64,000 nucleotides of DNA from Collinsella sp. AF08-23 (GCF_003479805.1 NZ_QUHV01000003.1:27174-91173); one strand, 5' to 3'. Counted from the stretch's first letter, positions 24,767 to 34,476 are shown. Notes: a model not told the origin generated them from the sequence alone. Program-made: numbers and translations.

Positions 24767-24976
24767 CGCCACGACAACCGCTGCCGTGATTTTGACCAGG
24801 TTAATCACGCCACGGCCCAAAGCGATGAGAAGCCTTTTGCGCATCACTCGTTGCTCTGCTACGGGCTTCTTGCGATATTCAAGGTACGCGTAGACGAGGA
24901 GGCCCAGTATGCCGAGTGTGAACATGGCAAGCGACAAGATGATCTGAGCCATCAACGTGTTTGTCGTCCTATCCAT
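24707..24976 (-). CDS. Small two-helix membrane protein
   Basis: 89 residues with hydrophobic helices at about 11-30 (IILSLAMFTLGILGLLVYAY) and about 58-80, separated by a basic loop (EYRKKP, then RKRLL). The basic loop between suggests both termini lie outside. Function unknown. An alternative start is four codons upstream (24988). Confidence 0.5.
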   Translation of the reverse strand: MDRTTNTLMAQIILSLAMFTLGILGLLVYAYLEYRKKPVAEQRVMRKRLLIALGRGVINLVKITAAVVVALFVSVFWLALKENPAPKRR

Positions 24977-25142
24977 TCGAGATTCCATTCAACGGCATTT
25001 CGCGTATCGCCGGGAAACTCATTCCTTGCGATAATGGTACCGATTCGTCCGGACGCAATTCGATGCTGGCGGCTAAGGGTGCGAGTTCGATTCATGCTAT
25101 TAATCGTCGCGCCGCCTCGGCTTGTTATGGGAGGGCTGCTCG

Positions 25143-25820
25143 ATGGAACCTAGGGGTCTCATCTTCTTCGACATCGATGGAACGCTCACGCGCGGTGTGA
25201 ATTCGGGCATCTTCGTCGCCGAACGCCTGGGCATCGGCGATGAGATGCGCGCCGCCGAGGAGGCGTACGCACGCGGCGAGATGGATAACGCCGCGGTGTG
25301 TCGCGTGGATGCGGCGGGTTACGCCGGCCTTCGCGTTCAGGACGTCGAGGCGTGGCTTGACGGCATGCCCCTCATCGATGGTATCGCGCCCGCCCTCGCC
25401 ATATGCCGCGACGCGGGCCTCGAGCCATATCTGGCTTCCTGCACCTGGTCCTATATCGGGGCGTATCTGGCGCGGCGCTTCGGTTTCTCCGGGTGGTGCG
25501 GACCAGAGCTCGAGGTGGTCGACGGCGTGTTCACGGGCGAAGTGGCGCGCGATGCCGACGAGTTTGCAAAACCGGCGTTCGCACGGGACCGTGCCCGCGC
25601 GCTCGGCGTCGATGTGGCCGCGTGCATGGCGGTGGGGGACAGTCGCTCCGATATGCCGCTGTTCGGGGTTGTGGGCGCCTCGCTCGCGATCAACGCCTCC
25701 GCCGAGGCATGCGCCGCCGCCACTGCCGCATGGGAAGGCGACGACCTCGCCGACGCGGTTCGTCATCTCCTGCGCGAGGCGGGCCCACTGGGTCGCGGTG
25801 CGGACGTCGTCGGGAAGTAG
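25143..25820 (+). CDS. HAD-family phosphatase, SerB-like subclass
   Basis: 225 residues. Motif I is FFDIDGTLT (Asp nucleophile and general acid), motif II is in LASCTWS, the Lys of motif III is near EFAKPAF, and motif IV is GDSRSDMPLF. A helical cap lies between motifs I and II. This is the IB subclass that includes phosphoserine phosphatase and small-molecule phosphatases; substrate not determined. GGAGG lies about 9 bases before ATG 25143, which I prefer over an upstream in-frame ATG at 25122. Confidence 0.85.
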   Translation: MEPRGLIFFDIDGTLTRGVNSGIFVAERLGIGDEMRAAEEAYARGEMDNAAVCRVDAAGYAGLRVQDVEAWLDGMPLIDGIAPALAICRDAGLEPYLASCTWSYIGAYLARRFGFSGWCGPELEVVDGVFTGEVARDADEFAKPAFARDRARALGVDVAACMAVGDSRSDMPLFGVVGASLAINASAEACAAATAAWEGDDLADAVRHLLREAGPLGRGADVVGK

Positions 25821-25910
25821 CCGTTCACGCTCCTCTCATGCCGCGCGATACGGGCGGGCGCCGTCCGTCGGCCCAATGCCCCGCCGGTGCACGATATTCG
25901 AGGGGCGTTC

Positions 25911-26678
25911 CTACCTCGCGTGCGCGGTGATCGCACCGTGCAGCCAGGTGGCGCACCCGGCGACGTTCCCGTCGTAGTATGCGGTGGAGCGCTCGTCGGC
26001 GACGTACATCTCGGTCAGGCCGCGATGCGCTTCGGGCGTGTAGAAGTTCCAGGTGAATCCGAGCCACTCGCGGTGCATGGAGCAGATGCGCTCGCCTTCT
26101 TCGCCCGTCGGGTCGGCGCCCGCGGTCACGGCGGCCTCGAGCGCCTCGTTGATGGCCCGTCCCAACTCCTGGAAGCGCTCGAATTCCCCCTCGCTCAGGT
26201 TGAGCATCTTGCGGTTCGCCTCGTCTGCCGCGGCGTCTCCCCAGCGCTCGCGAACCTCCTTGCCGTGCTCGCGCTCGTTGTCCTCGATGAGGCCCCGCTT
26301 CATGCCCTCGAATTTGGCCTTGTCACTCATGGGCGTTCCTTTCTCGATGTGTTCGATGGTGGTTTCGACGGTTCGGATGAGCGCCTCGAGGCGCGCATGC
26401 TCCGTCTTGAGCGTTTCGAGATGATGGGCGAGCGCGTGGCGGCGCTCATCTTCGGTGGCGCTCAGGGCGCGTGGGATCTCGGCCGTGCCTACGCCCATGT
26501 GGCGCAAGAGCAGGATCTCCTGCAGGCGGTCGATGTCCGCCGGCGTGTAGCGGCGGTACCCGTTGGGGCCCCTCGTGGGCTTCAGCAGCCCCTCTTCCTC
26601 GTAGAAACCCAAGGTGCGGGTCGATACTCCCGCGATCTTGGAGACCTCTCCGATGCCGTATGTTTCCCGTAAGTCCAT
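25911..26678 (-). CDS. MerR-family regulator with TipA-like (TipAS) ligand domain
   Basis: 255 residues. The N-terminal MerR helix-turn-helix (IGEVSKIAGVSTRTLGFYEE) is followed by a long dimer helix (about 75-115) and a TipAS antibiotic-recognition domain (RWGDAAADEANRKM, then EWLGFTWNFYTPEAHRGLTEMY). TipAL-type proteins bind thiopeptides or other drugs and activate their own promoters; the ligand here is unknown. GAGGAGG precedes ATG 26678. The usual Leu-Arg-Tyr-Tyr of MerR recognition is LGFYEE here. It is divergent from a histidine phosphatase gene. Confidence 0.9.
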   Translation of the reverse strand: MDLRETYGIGEVSKIAGVSTRTLGFYEEEGLLKPTRGPNGYRRYTPADIDRLQEILLLRHMGVGTAEIPRALSATEDERRHALAHHLETLKTEHARLEALIRTVETTIEHIEKGTPMSDKAKFEGMKRGLIEDNEREHGKEVRERWGDAAADEANRKMLNLSEGEFERFQELGRAINEALEAAVTAGADPTGEEGERICSMHREWLGFTWNFYTPEAHRGLTEMYVADERSTAYYDGNVAGCATWLHGAITAHAR

Positions 26679-26706
26679 GTCGGCCTCCTCGACGTCGATC
26701 GTCCGT

Positions 26707-26737
26707 AGAATAAACCTTTCCGCAACGTTAAGGTCAA
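26707..26737 (-). promoter_or_regulatory. MerR-type promoter with 19-bp spacer
   Basis: Reading the minus strand: TTGACC (26737-26732), 19 bases, then TATTCT (26712-26707). The long spacer holds a partial dyad (ACCTT ... AAGGT), the layout of promoters activated by MerR/TipA proteins. It lies 29 bp upstream of the regulator's own start, so autoregulation is expected. Confidence 0.78.
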
Positions 26738-26843
26738 GGACGGGCTTGGTCGGCATTTCGCCGTCGATTGATACAATCGGAACACATAGATGTAAACAAA
26801 TGCGACGCCCGCTCGCGCGACGGGGCGCCAAAGGGGGGTATTG

Positions 26844-27434
26844 ATGCACGGCGACCTGTATCTTGTCCGACACGGCAAGACCATGTTCAACGAGAAGCGA
26901 GTGATCCAAGGTTGGTGCGATGCGCCTCTCACGCTCGAGGGCGAGGAGCAGGCGGAGCGCATCGGCAGGTATTTCGAGCGCGAGGGAATCACGTTTGACC
27001 ATGCGTACACTTCCACGCTGACCCGCACACAGCAGACTATCGAGCGCATCGTGGATATGAGCTATGAGCGCGTCGAGGACCTGCGTGAATGGGGGTTCGG
27101 CGCGTTCGAGGGGGAGCGCGTGAGCCTTATGCCGCCGTTCCCGTGGGGCGATTTCTATGTCCCCTTCGGTGGTGAGGCGCAGGTGGACGTGCGCCGTCGT
27201 GTGAGCGATGCGCTTGCGCAAATCATGGCGCGTCCCGGCCATGAGCGCGTGTTGGCGGTGAGCCACGGGTCGGCATGTCGCGAGTTCCTGACCCGATGGG
27301 TGCCCGACGGCGGGTTCGATCATGGGAAGGTGCCCGGCAACTGCAGCATCATGCATTTTGCGTTCAGCGAGGGGATGTTCGAGCTGATTGAGGTCATCGA
27401 GCAGGATCGGTTGAGGGTGCTGCTCGGGGAGTAG
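26844..27434 (+). CDS. Histidine phosphatase superfamily protein
   Basis: 196 residues. VRHGKTMFNEKR is the phospho-histidine motif, YTSTLTRTQQT and the second catalytic His in VSHGSACREF complete the active site, with LREWGFGAFEGE between. It is of the phosphoglycerate-mutase-like type acting on small phosphorylated metabolites. AAGGGGGG lies 7-8 bases before the ATG at 26844. Confidence 0.88.
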   Translation: MHGDLYLVRHGKTMFNEKRVIQGWCDAPLTLEGEEQAERIGRYFEREGITFDHAYTSTLTRTQQTIERIVDMSYERVEDLREWGFGAFEGERVSLMPPFPWGDFYVPFGGEAQVDVRRRVSDALAQIMARPGHERVLAVSHGSACREFLTRWVPDGGFDHGKVPGNCSIMHFAFSEGMFELIEVIEQDRLRVLLGE

Positions 27435-27510
27435 GCGCTTCGCGTCTCGGATGCGTCTTTTCGGCAGCACCGGTTGCGCGCTTTGCGCATGGGCTTTCAA
27501 GTGGCGCGCG

Positions 27511-27549
27511 GCAAGACCGCCCGGCTTCCATGGAACCGGGCGGTCTTGC
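27511..27549. terminator. Large palindromic terminator
   Basis: GCAAGACCGCCCGG (27511-27524) and its perfect complement (27536-27549) flank TTCCATGGAA, giving a near-perfect 39-bp palindrome. The + strand is followed by ATAAAATG, not a clean T-run. It lies after the histidine phosphatase gene and ahead of element E2. Confidence 0.65.
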
Positions 27550-27628
27550 ATAAAATGACATGAATCGCAGTGGTGAATGAATAAGTTCTAAGGCCGAGGG
27601 CTTGGCGCCCCATACGATTCCGGTCAAG

Positions 27629-27834
27629 TGGTCAAAATGCCCTGTTTGTGCGCTGAACCTCAAGAAGCCTCAAGACAAAACCCCAGGATTGCGCGATCTC
27701 CGGGTCGTGCTCGCGCAGGCGATCGCCGGTCTGGTTCATTAGATGAGAGCAAAGCCCCAGGATTCACATGTGCGGCCGAGTATGCATCGCTGGAAACGAG
27801 GTCATGTTGGCGCACAACTAGGGTATTTTGACCA
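27629..27834. repeat. Intergenic inverted-repeat element E2
   Basis: Ends TGGTCAAAATGCC (27629-27641) and GGTATTTTGACCA (27822-27834) are inverted repeats with one mismatch. Inside are AAAACCCCAGGATTGCG (27677-27693) and AAAGCCCCAGGATTCAC (27751-27767). Size, ends and inner motifs match the element at 58308-58511. No coding potential. The 27435-27880 gap holds only this and the palindrome before it. Confidence 0.75.
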
Positions 27835-27880
27835 TCATCGTGAAAATGCACGGAACCAAGGGCCGGAAAGCGGCTTTGAG

Positions 27881-29122
27881 CTACTTCGCGATGCGGTGGA
27901 TGAACAGGCCGCTGCGCAGTTTGGGTTCGAACCAGGTCGATTTGGGCGGCATGACCTCGCCGGCGTCCGCGATGGTGAGCAGCTGGTCGATGCCGGTGGC
28001 GCACAGCGTGAACGCTATGCCGTTCTTGCCCGCCCGGGCCTCAAGCTCATCGGTTCCGCGAATGCCGCCCACGAATGAGATGCGGGGGTCGGTACGAGGA
28101 TCGTCGATGCCCAAAATGGGCGCGAGGATGTGGTCCTGCAGGATGGAGACGTCGAGGGAGGCGACGGCGCTCACGGCGTCGCGCATGTCCCCGTGCAGCT
28201 CATACCAGGTGCCGTCGGTGAACATGCCGAACACCCCGCGCTCGCTCGGCTCGACCGGCCCCGTTGCCTCGATGATTCCAAAGCCCGTGCCGCTCAGAGC
28301 CTCGAGCAACTCGTGTGTATCGAGGCCGTTGCGGTCGGCGACCACGCGATTGTACGGCAGGATGGTGAGCTGGCTAGCCGGGAACAGGACGGAGAGGAAG
28401 TAATTGAAGGGTTCTTTACCGGTGTACGTGCCCTCCGCCTTGGCCTGCTCGCGCATGCGCTGGGCAACTTTCACCGCGCTTGCGGCGCGATGGTGGCCGT
28501 CGGCGATGTAGGCGCATGGAATCTGGCCGAGCATGGCGTGGAGCGCATCCACGGCGTCGCGACGCGCGACCTCCCACACGGTCTGGCGCACCCCGGCCTC
28601 GTCGGTGAAATCGTACAGGGGCGTTGAGGTTTTGGCGGCGCCCACGATCATGTTCAGCACGGGCTGGTCGCGGTAGGTGAGGAAGATGGGCCCAGTTTGG
28701 CAGCCGAGGGCCTCGATGTGCTCGATACGATCGCGCTCCTTGTCTTCGCGCGTGAGCTCGTGGCGTTTGATGACGCCCTGCTCGTAATCGTCGACGGCGC
28801 AAACGCATGCGATGCCGGTTTGGACGCGGCCCTCCCAGGCGAGTTGGTAGATGTAGTACGCCAGGTTCTTGTCCTCGACGAACGTCCCGTCCTCGATGCG
28901 CTCGCGCAGCAGCTCCGCCCCGCGCGCGTAGACCTCGGGGGCGTACATGTCGTGTTCAGGGTCGAATTGCGTTTCGGGGCGGTCGATGTTCAGGAACGAC
29001 AGGGGGTGTCCCGCCACATACGCCGCCGCCTCGGCGCGGTCGAACACGTCATACGGCAGCGCGGCGACCTCCGCCGCATGCTCGGGAACGGGGCGGATGC
29101 AGGGAAATGGGAGGGCCTTCAT
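27881..29122 (-). CDS. DUF1015 family protein, linked to serine biosynthesis genes
   Basis: 413 residues covering the whole DUF1015 family length: ALPYDVFDR near the start, HELTREDKERDR (about 120), YIADGHHRAASA (about 215) and FNYFLSVLFP (about 245). The His-rich ADGHHR and the ExxR-type segment look like an active site, but the activity is not established. It is encoded after serC and serA on the same strand, an arrangement that repeats in many anaerobes, so a role in serine or phosphoserine metabolism is inferred. Confidence 0.85.
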   Translation of the reverse strand: MKALPFPCIRPVPEHAAEVAALPYDVFDRAEAAAYVAGHPLSFLNIDRPETQFDPEHDMYAPEVYARGAELLRERIEDGTFVEDKNLAYYIYQLAWEGRVQTGIACVCAVDDYEQGVIKRHELTREDKERDRIEHIEALGCQTGPIFLTYRDQPVLNMIVGAAKTSTPLYDFTDEAGVRQTVWEVARRDAVDALHAMLGQIPCAYIADGHHRAASAVKVAQRMREQAKAEGTYTGKEPFNYFLSVLFPASQLTILPYNRVVADRNGLDTHELLEALSGTGFGIIEATGPVEPSERGVFGMFTDGTWYELHGDMRDAVSAVASLDVSILQDHILAPILGIDDPRTDPRISFVGGIRGTDELEARAGKNGIAFTLCATGIDQLLTIADAGEVMPPKSTWFEPKLRSGLFIHRIAK

Positions 29123-29217
29123 GGGGCCTCCTTTCAGATGACGAGGCGTGACTGCCCACTATTGTACGCGCCCGGCGGGCTCGACGGCGGCCGCTCTAAG
29201 CGGGGGCGCCGTCGAGC

Positions 29218-30381
29218 CTACTTGATCACGCGGACGCGGTACATGCCGGAGATGTCCTTGAGGGCATCGATGGTTACGCTGTCGAGGTGCTCATCGGTGT
29301 CGAACATCGTGTAGGCGTTCTCGCCGGCACTCTCGTTGACCATGCGCTGCACGTTGGCGTTGTCCTTCGCGAGAATGGCGGTGATTTGGCCGATCATGTT
29401 CGGGACGTTGGCGTGCAGGCATGCGATGCGGCTCGCCGCGCGGGCCTTTCCCATGGAGCAGGACGGGTAGTTCACCGAATGCGCGATGTTGCCGTTTTCC
29501 AGGTAGTCCTTGAGCTCCGAAATCGCCATGTCGGCGCAATTTGCCTCCGCCTCGGCGGTGCCGGCGCCGGAGTGCGTGGTAATGAAGGTGCGGGGCATCT
29601 TCACCGTTTTGGGCGTGGCGAAGTCGCAGGCGAACCAGGCGAGCTTCCCGGATTCGAGCGCCGCGGCGACTGCGTCCTCGTCGATAATGGTCTCGCGGGC
29701 GAAGTTGATGAGCACGGCGCCTGGGGCGAGCAGGGCGAGTTGCTCGGTGGAGATCATGCCAATGGTGTCTGCCTTGGACGGCACGTGCAAGGTGAGATAG
29801 TCGCAGCCGCGACAGAGGTCCTCGAGCGTGCCCACGCGCTGGACTTCGCGGTTTAAGGCCCACGCGTGCTCGACGGAGATGAACGGGTCGTAGCCGTAGA
29901 CGTCCATGCCGAGCTCGACGCAGGCATTGGCGACCTTGGACCCCACGTTGCCGAGGCCCACGACGCCGATGCGCTTGCCGCGTACCTCGCGCCCGACAAA
30001 CGCCTTTTTCGCCTTTTCGGCATCGACCATGATGTTGGGATCCTCGGCGTTGTCACGCACCCACTGCATGGCCTGCACGATGCCGCGACTCGACATGATC
30101 ATCATGGCAATGACGATTTCCTTGACGGCGTTTGAGTTGGCACCAGGGGAGTTGAACACCACCACGCCGCGGCGCGCGTACTCCTCGACGGGGATGTTGT
30201 TCACGCCCGCGCCGCAGCGACCGATGGCACGGATACCCTCGGGCAGCTCGTAGCCATGCAGGTCGGTGGAACGCATGAGGATCGCGTCGGCGTCCTTGGC
30301 GTCCTCGACGAATTCGTATCCCGCGCCGAAGTCGACGCTGCCGTCCTTGGTGATGTCGTCGATGGTTTTGATGTATCTCAT
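29218..30381 (-). CDS. serA: D-3-phosphoglycerate dehydrogenase
   Basis: 387 residues. The N-terminal catalytic domain, the NAD-binding loop VVGLGNVGSKVANA (about 145-160), the catalytic Arg region FARETIID and a His in THSGAGTAEAE are present, with a C-terminal ACT domain (VPNMIGQITAILAKDNANV). It performs the first committed step of serine synthesis, with NAD. Start chosen at 30381 (MRYIKTID) after GAGG at 6 bases; the open frame extends upstream without support. It follows serC with a 178-bp gap. Confidence 0.93.
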   Translation of the reverse strand: MRYIKTIDDITKDGSVDFGAGYEFVEDAKDADAILMRSTDLHGYELPEGIRAIGRCGAGVNNIPVEEYARRGVVVFNSPGANSNAVKEIVIAMMIMSSRGIVQAMQWVRDNAEDPNIMVDAEKAKKAFVGREVRGKRIGVVGLGNVGSKVANACVELGMDVYGYDPFISVEHAWALNREVQRVGTLEDLCRGCDYLTLHVPSKADTIGMISTEQLALLAPGAVLINFARETIIDEDAVAAALESGKLAWFACDFATPKTVKMPRTFITTHSGAGTAEAEANCADMAISELKDYLENGNIAHSVNYPSCSMGKARAASRIACLHANVPNMIGQITAILAKDNANVQRMVNESAGENAYTMFDTDEHLDSVTIDALKDISGMYRVRVIK

Positions 30382-30559
30382 GAATGCCTCACATTCCCGC
30401 TGACCGGTCCTTGCGAGGCCCGGTGCTCGGACAGTCTTGCTGGTGCGCATGACGCGTTTCGCGGCCTTCGGCTCGTGCGGAACTCGCGGCGGACCTCACG
30501 GGAGCCGGCCTGACGTTCCACACGCGATGCGGTGGCGCAATGGGAGAGGGGCGGTGCCC

Positions 30560-31669
30560 CTAGATAGATCGCGACGGCAATTTCCTCTCGAATTCCTTCA
30601 TGCACGTCACGAGGGCCCCCACGGAGTCCATGGTCACCGCGTTGTAGATGCTGGCGCGCATGCCGCCCACCAGGCGGTGTCCCTTCACGCCCTCGATGCC
30701 CCGTTCGCGCGCGAAGGAGATGAAGGCGGCGTCGAGGTCTACGTCGTTGGTGCGGAAGGTGACGTTGCAGATGGAGCGGCTGTCGCGTTGGGCCGTGCCG
30801 TGGAAGAGCTCGCTTTCATCGAGCATGTGGTAGAGGAGCTCTGCCTTGGCGCGGTTGCGCTGTGCCATGGCGACGAGCCCGTCGGTCTCCTCGATCCAGC
30901 GGAAGACCTTGCCGCATAGGTAGATGCCGAAGGTGTTGGGCGTGTTATACATGGAGCCTTTACTCGCCTGCAGCTTGTAACCCATGTAGGTGGGGCAGAT
31001 GTCGGTGCGCGCGGGGCCGCCTTCGATGAGGTCCTCGCGAACGATCACCACGGTCACGCCGGAGGGGCCGGCGTTCTTTTGGGCACCGGCGTAGATGAGG
31101 CCGTAGCGCTCGATGTCGAGCGGCATGGACAGGAAGCAGCTCGAGACGTCAGCCACGAGGGGCGTCGACCCGCAGTCGGGCAGCTCGTGGAACTGCGTGC
31201 CGAAGATCGTGTTGTTCTGGCAGATGTGGACGTAGTCGAGGTCGCCCGCGGCGGCGCGTTCCTTTACGGGTGTGAGGTCGGGGATGCGGTCGAAGTTCGT
31301 GTCCTCGCTGCTGGCGAGAACCTCTGCCTGGCCGTACTTGCATCCTTCCTTCCAGGCGAGTTTGGAGAAGTTACCGCTCACGACGTAGCCCGCATGGCCA
31401 CGGCGCATGAGGTTCAGCGGTACGCCCGCGAACTGCAGGGTCGCGCCGCCCTGCAGGAACAGCACACGGTAGTTCGAGGGGATGGCGAGCAGTCGGCGCA
31501 GGGTCGCCTCGGCTTCGTCGATGACGGCCTGATAGACGGGGGAGCGGTGGCTCATCTCGAGCACAGACATGCCGCTGCCCGCGAAGTCGAGCAGCTCGGA
31601 TTGAGCTTCGCGCAGCACGCGCTCGGGGAGCGCGGCGGGACCGGCGGAGAAGTTGTGCACGCGTGCCAT
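30560..31669 (-). CDS. serC: Phosphoserine aminotransferase
   Basis: 369 residues, standard length. The PLP-binding lysine is K198 in YAGAQKNAGPSG, the same number as in E. coli SerC. Starts MARVHNFSAGPAALP, the family signature. It converts 3-phosphohydroxypyruvate to phosphoserine with glutamate. It is first in the serC-serA-DUF1015 cluster. No serB is adjacent; the HAD phosphatase at 25143 is one candidate for that step, though this is speculation. Confidence 0.96.
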   Translation of the reverse strand: MARVHNFSAGPAALPERVLREAQSELLDFAGSGMSVLEMSHRSPVYQAVIDEAEATLRRLLAIPSNYRVLFLQGGATLQFAGVPLNLMRRGHAGYVVSGNFSKLAWKEGCKYGQAEVLASSEDTNFDRIPDLTPVKERAAAGDLDYVHICQNNTIFGTQFHELPDCGSTPLVADVSSCFLSMPLDIERYGLIYAGAQKNAGPSGVTVVIVREDLIEGGPARTDICPTYMGYKLQASKGSMYNTPNTFGIYLCGKVFRWIEETDGLVAMAQRNRAKAELLYHMLDESELFHGTAQRDSRSICNVTFRTNDVDLDAAFISFARERGIEGVKGHRLVGGMRASIYNAVTMDSVGALVTCMKEFERKLPSRSI

Positions 31670-31783
31670 GGCTGTCCTTTGGGGAGTCGTTTGGATAATG
31701 CGATGTACTTTATCACTCTAAAGCATACGGCGCATGGGGGCGCTTTCCATATTCAATTGTTTACACGGCCGCGACACGGGAGT

Positions 31784-31812
31784 TTGAGATATGCGCCTGA
31801 GGGGAATACAAT
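31784..31812 (+). promoter_or_regulatory. Sigma-A-type promoter of the PPP phosphatase gene
   Basis: TTGAGA (31784-31789), a 17-bp spacer, then TACAAT (31807-31812), 39 bases before the gene's start. Confidence 0.72.
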
Positions 31813-31851
31813 AACCCTAACGTTCAAGTTGACCTTGAAGGGAAGACTGCA

Positions 31852-32721
31852 TTGGCGACGTATGTGACATCGGACGCGCACGGACATGCGCGGGCACTCG
31901 ACCGCGCTTTGGAATTGGCGCAGCCTGGATCGAATGATGCCGTCTTCGTCCTGGGGGACATGGTCGATCGTGGCCCCGATCCCCTGGGCGTGGTGCGCAT
32001 CGTGCGCTCTCTGCCCAATACGCACGTGCTTATGGGCAACCACGAAGCGATGCTACTCGAGACGATTCTCACGGGTGACGAGTCGGACATGATGGCGTGG
32101 CACATGAATGGCGGTTTCGTCACATCTGAGCAGCTCGACGCGCTTGCGCGCGACGCGTACGTCGATGTCATGGATTGGTTCGCGGAATTGCCGACGTTCG
32201 CGGTCGTGGAGGTTGACGATGCACGGCGCTCCGTGGCTCCCGGTGCCCGTCGCTCGCACGTGTTGTGTCACGCGGGCATCGACGCTTCACGGTTGAGGGA
32301 GTCGCTTGCCGCGATGGGCGTGACGGCCGATACGCAGGGAGGCTATGGCGGAGCCACGCCACGCAACCTACTCGATGCTATGGTTCAACAACGGGTTGAC
32401 GACCTTCTGTGGATACGCCGTGAGTTCTGGTCGGAACCCACGGGACTGGTCGGTTGCGACGGACGGGGCCCCGTGGTCATTGCCGGACACACGCCCTCGG
32501 TGCTTTTGGGTCGATACGCGACGCTCATGTGCGGTGATGGCGTGGATGAAGCCCTGCGCGGCGTGATGGTGGAGGTTGGGCCCTCGCGCGACACGGGTGG
32601 TGTGGCCGATCGCATCTGCATCGACTGTTCTGCCGCCACCGGGTATCCGAGCGGCCGCGTGGGCATTATGCGCCTCGAGGACCGCCGCGTGTGGCTCGCG
32701 GACATCGAAGAAGGGGAGTAA
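31852..32721 (+). CDS. PPP-type metallophosphatase
   Basis: 289 residues with the calcineurin-like phosphatase motifs: SDAHGH (DxH), LGDMVDRGPD (GDxVDRG) and MGNHEAM (GNHE), then later GHTP. Bacterial proteins of this type remove phosphate from proteins or from dinucleotides (PrpA/ApaH-like); the substrate here is unknown. The start is TTG at 31852 with GAAGGGAAG upstream. A strong promoter lies 40 bases before it. Confidence 0.87.
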   Translation: MATYVTSDAHGHARALDRALELAQPGSNDAVFVLGDMVDRGPDPLGVVRIVRSLPNTHVLMGNHEAMLLETILTGDESDMMAWHMNGGFVTSEQLDALARDAYVDVMDWFAELPTFAVVEVDDARRSVAPGARRSHVLCHAGIDASRLRESLAAMGVTADTQGGYGGATPRNLLDAMVQQRVDDLLWIRREFWSEPTGLVGCDGRGPVVIAGHTPSVLLGRYATLMCGDGVDEALRGVMVEVGPSRDTGGVADRICIDCSAATGYPSGRVGIMRLEDRRVWLADIEEGE

Positions 32722-32747
32722 CCCCTGCCGCATCGCAGCGCCGTGCA

Positions 32748-34241
32748 TCAAGAGCGGAACGGCGAACGGTTGCGCTGCGAGAGGTTTTGCCTGATGCGGT
32801 AGTACTTGATGCCGAGGAGCGTCAATAGGAGTGTCATCGACGCGAGGTAGCCTATGACCGCGCCGTCGAGGCCTATGATCCAGATGAGCGCCGTGGGTAC
32901 GACAAGGGCGAACGCGAAGGTGATGAGATAGGGTTTGGTCGCCGAGCTCTGATGACGCAGGACGGTGATGATGGCGTAGAGAAAGTCGATCGACGCGCTC
33001 ACGCCTCCCGCGATGATCATGAGGTTCGCCGCCACACGGTATCGCTCGAAATCGATGCCGTACATGAAACTCATGACCGATATGCCTATCCAGCCCATGA
33101 ACACGAGGGTCCCCAGGGTGAGCAGGGTGATGACGCCCAACATGGCGAGCACGATGAGGTCAAAGCGCTTGCGACGGCGTGGGTTGGACCAGATGTTCGC
33201 CAGCCTGAGCAGCTGGGGTTTATACATAAACCCGGAGGCGAGCAGAATGCCCTGCGCGGGAAAGAAGAGCGCGTTGAAGTAGAGCTGGTTATCGTAAGAG
33301 AGCATGCCCTCCATGGCGAACTTGGGCAGGCTCTCGATGAGGTTGAAAAGGAAAACCGCGGAGAACAGCGGGAAGCAGTGGCGGAAGAGGGAACCCACCT
33401 CTCCCATATTCCACGGGCGCGACCCTTCCGTTTCGAGCAGCGCGAGGGGAATGGAGACGAGGATGAGCGAGGCGACGGCGGCGATGGCCATTCCTGCCGC
33501 CGCGACGGCGCAGCTCCTGGTGAGGAACAGCAGGATGCAGAATGCCGCCATGGAGGCAAGGGAGCGCAGTGCCTGGCTGATGCCGGCGAGATAGAGTTTG
33601 TCCGCCTGCTGGAGACGACCCTCGTATACGTCGGCGAGGCCGTCGACGATCTTGTAGACGTAGACGCCCATGGACAACATGAGCATGCCGGGGCCGTAAT
33701 CGCGAATGGTGCAGTACAGGAGTCCCATCACGAGTGCGATGATCGAGGTGATCCAGCGATTGAGCTGATAAGAGGCGAAGGAGTTCTTCTCGTCGATGTC
33801 AGATACTTGGAACGTCCGCACGCCGTAGTTCGACAGGAACATGAGCAGGGTGCCGGCGGCGAACGCCATGGAGAAGCGTCCTGCCTGTTCGGTGCCGGCG
33901 AGTTGGGTGGCGACGACGGTGAGCACGGGAAAGACCATGCCCCATACGCCGATGCCGATGGTGTTCCACACGTAGTCGCGCCGTGTTTCGCCGCTTTCGT
34001 ACTCTGCCTCCTGTGCGGAGAGCCCACCGTCGTAAATCGATTCGATAAGCCGCGTCCACCAGGCATTCGCCAGGCGTGCGAGTGGACCAGGTTCGCGCGG
34101 GGAGGGTTGTTCCGCGGCTTCCGTGCGCGAGCTGCTGGGTCGTCCGCCTGCGATATACGCGCGGTTGCCATCTCCGTGACGCGTGTGGAGATCGCGGATT
34201 TTGACACGGAGGTTGTCGAGCGGATGTGAAGGCACGGGCAT
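32748..34241 (-). CDS. Flippase-like polysaccharide biosynthesis membrane protein
   Basis: 497 residues. About 85 soluble, proline/arginine-rich residues are followed by 12-14 hydrophobic helices in the MATE/MVF-flippase pattern (Wzx-like), with WNTIGIGVWGMVFPVLTVVAT at the first helix. It probably moves lipid-linked sugars or similar across the membrane. No glycosyltransferases are adjacent, so its pathway is unclear. No clear ribosome-binding site is seen before the ATG at 34241, so a later start is possible. Confidence 0.75.
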   Translation of the reverse strand: MPVPSHPLDNLRVKIRDLHTRHGDGNRAYIAGGRPSSSRTEAAEQPSPREPGPLARLANAWWTRLIESIYDGGLSAQEAEYESGETRRDYVWNTIGIGVWGMVFPVLTVVATQLAGTEQAGRFSMAFAAGTLLMFLSNYGVRTFQVSDIDEKNSFASYQLNRWITSIIALVMGLLYCTIRDYGPGMLMLSMGVYVYKIVDGLADVYEGRLQQADKLYLAGISQALRSLASMAAFCILLFLTRSCAVAAAGMAIAAVASLILVSIPLALLETEGSRPWNMGEVGSLFRHCFPLFSAVFLFNLIESLPKFAMEGMLSYDNQLYFNALFFPAQGILLASGFMYKPQLLRLANIWSNPRRRKRFDLIVLAMLGVITLLTLGTLVFMGWIGISVMSFMYGIDFERYRVAANLMIIAGGVSASIDFLYAIITVLRHQSSATKPYLITFAFALVVPTALIWIIGLDGAVIGYLASMTLLLTLLGIKYYRIRQNLSQRNRSPFRS

Positions 34242-34476
34242 TCCAATCGGTTGGGTTGCTCGGAAGTATAGCCCCTTTGTTTTCCGAAGGGCGGCGTGGA
34301 CGATTTGGAAGCGGCCCGATACGGACGGAGTCGACCGGAGCGTACGGCGGTGCGTCCCGACGGGGCGTCGGTTGGGGTGAGCGGGTGAGTGGTACTATGG
34401 TCCGGCGCGCGGCGGTGCGGTTGTTCAGCACGAGGCGTATGGCTCGTCGCGCATTGGACTCATTGTCGGATATCGG

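Noticed and set aside
27915..27935. GGTTCGAACC resembling a tRNA T-loop
   Set aside because: It lies inside the DUF1015 coding region with no cloverleaf around it.
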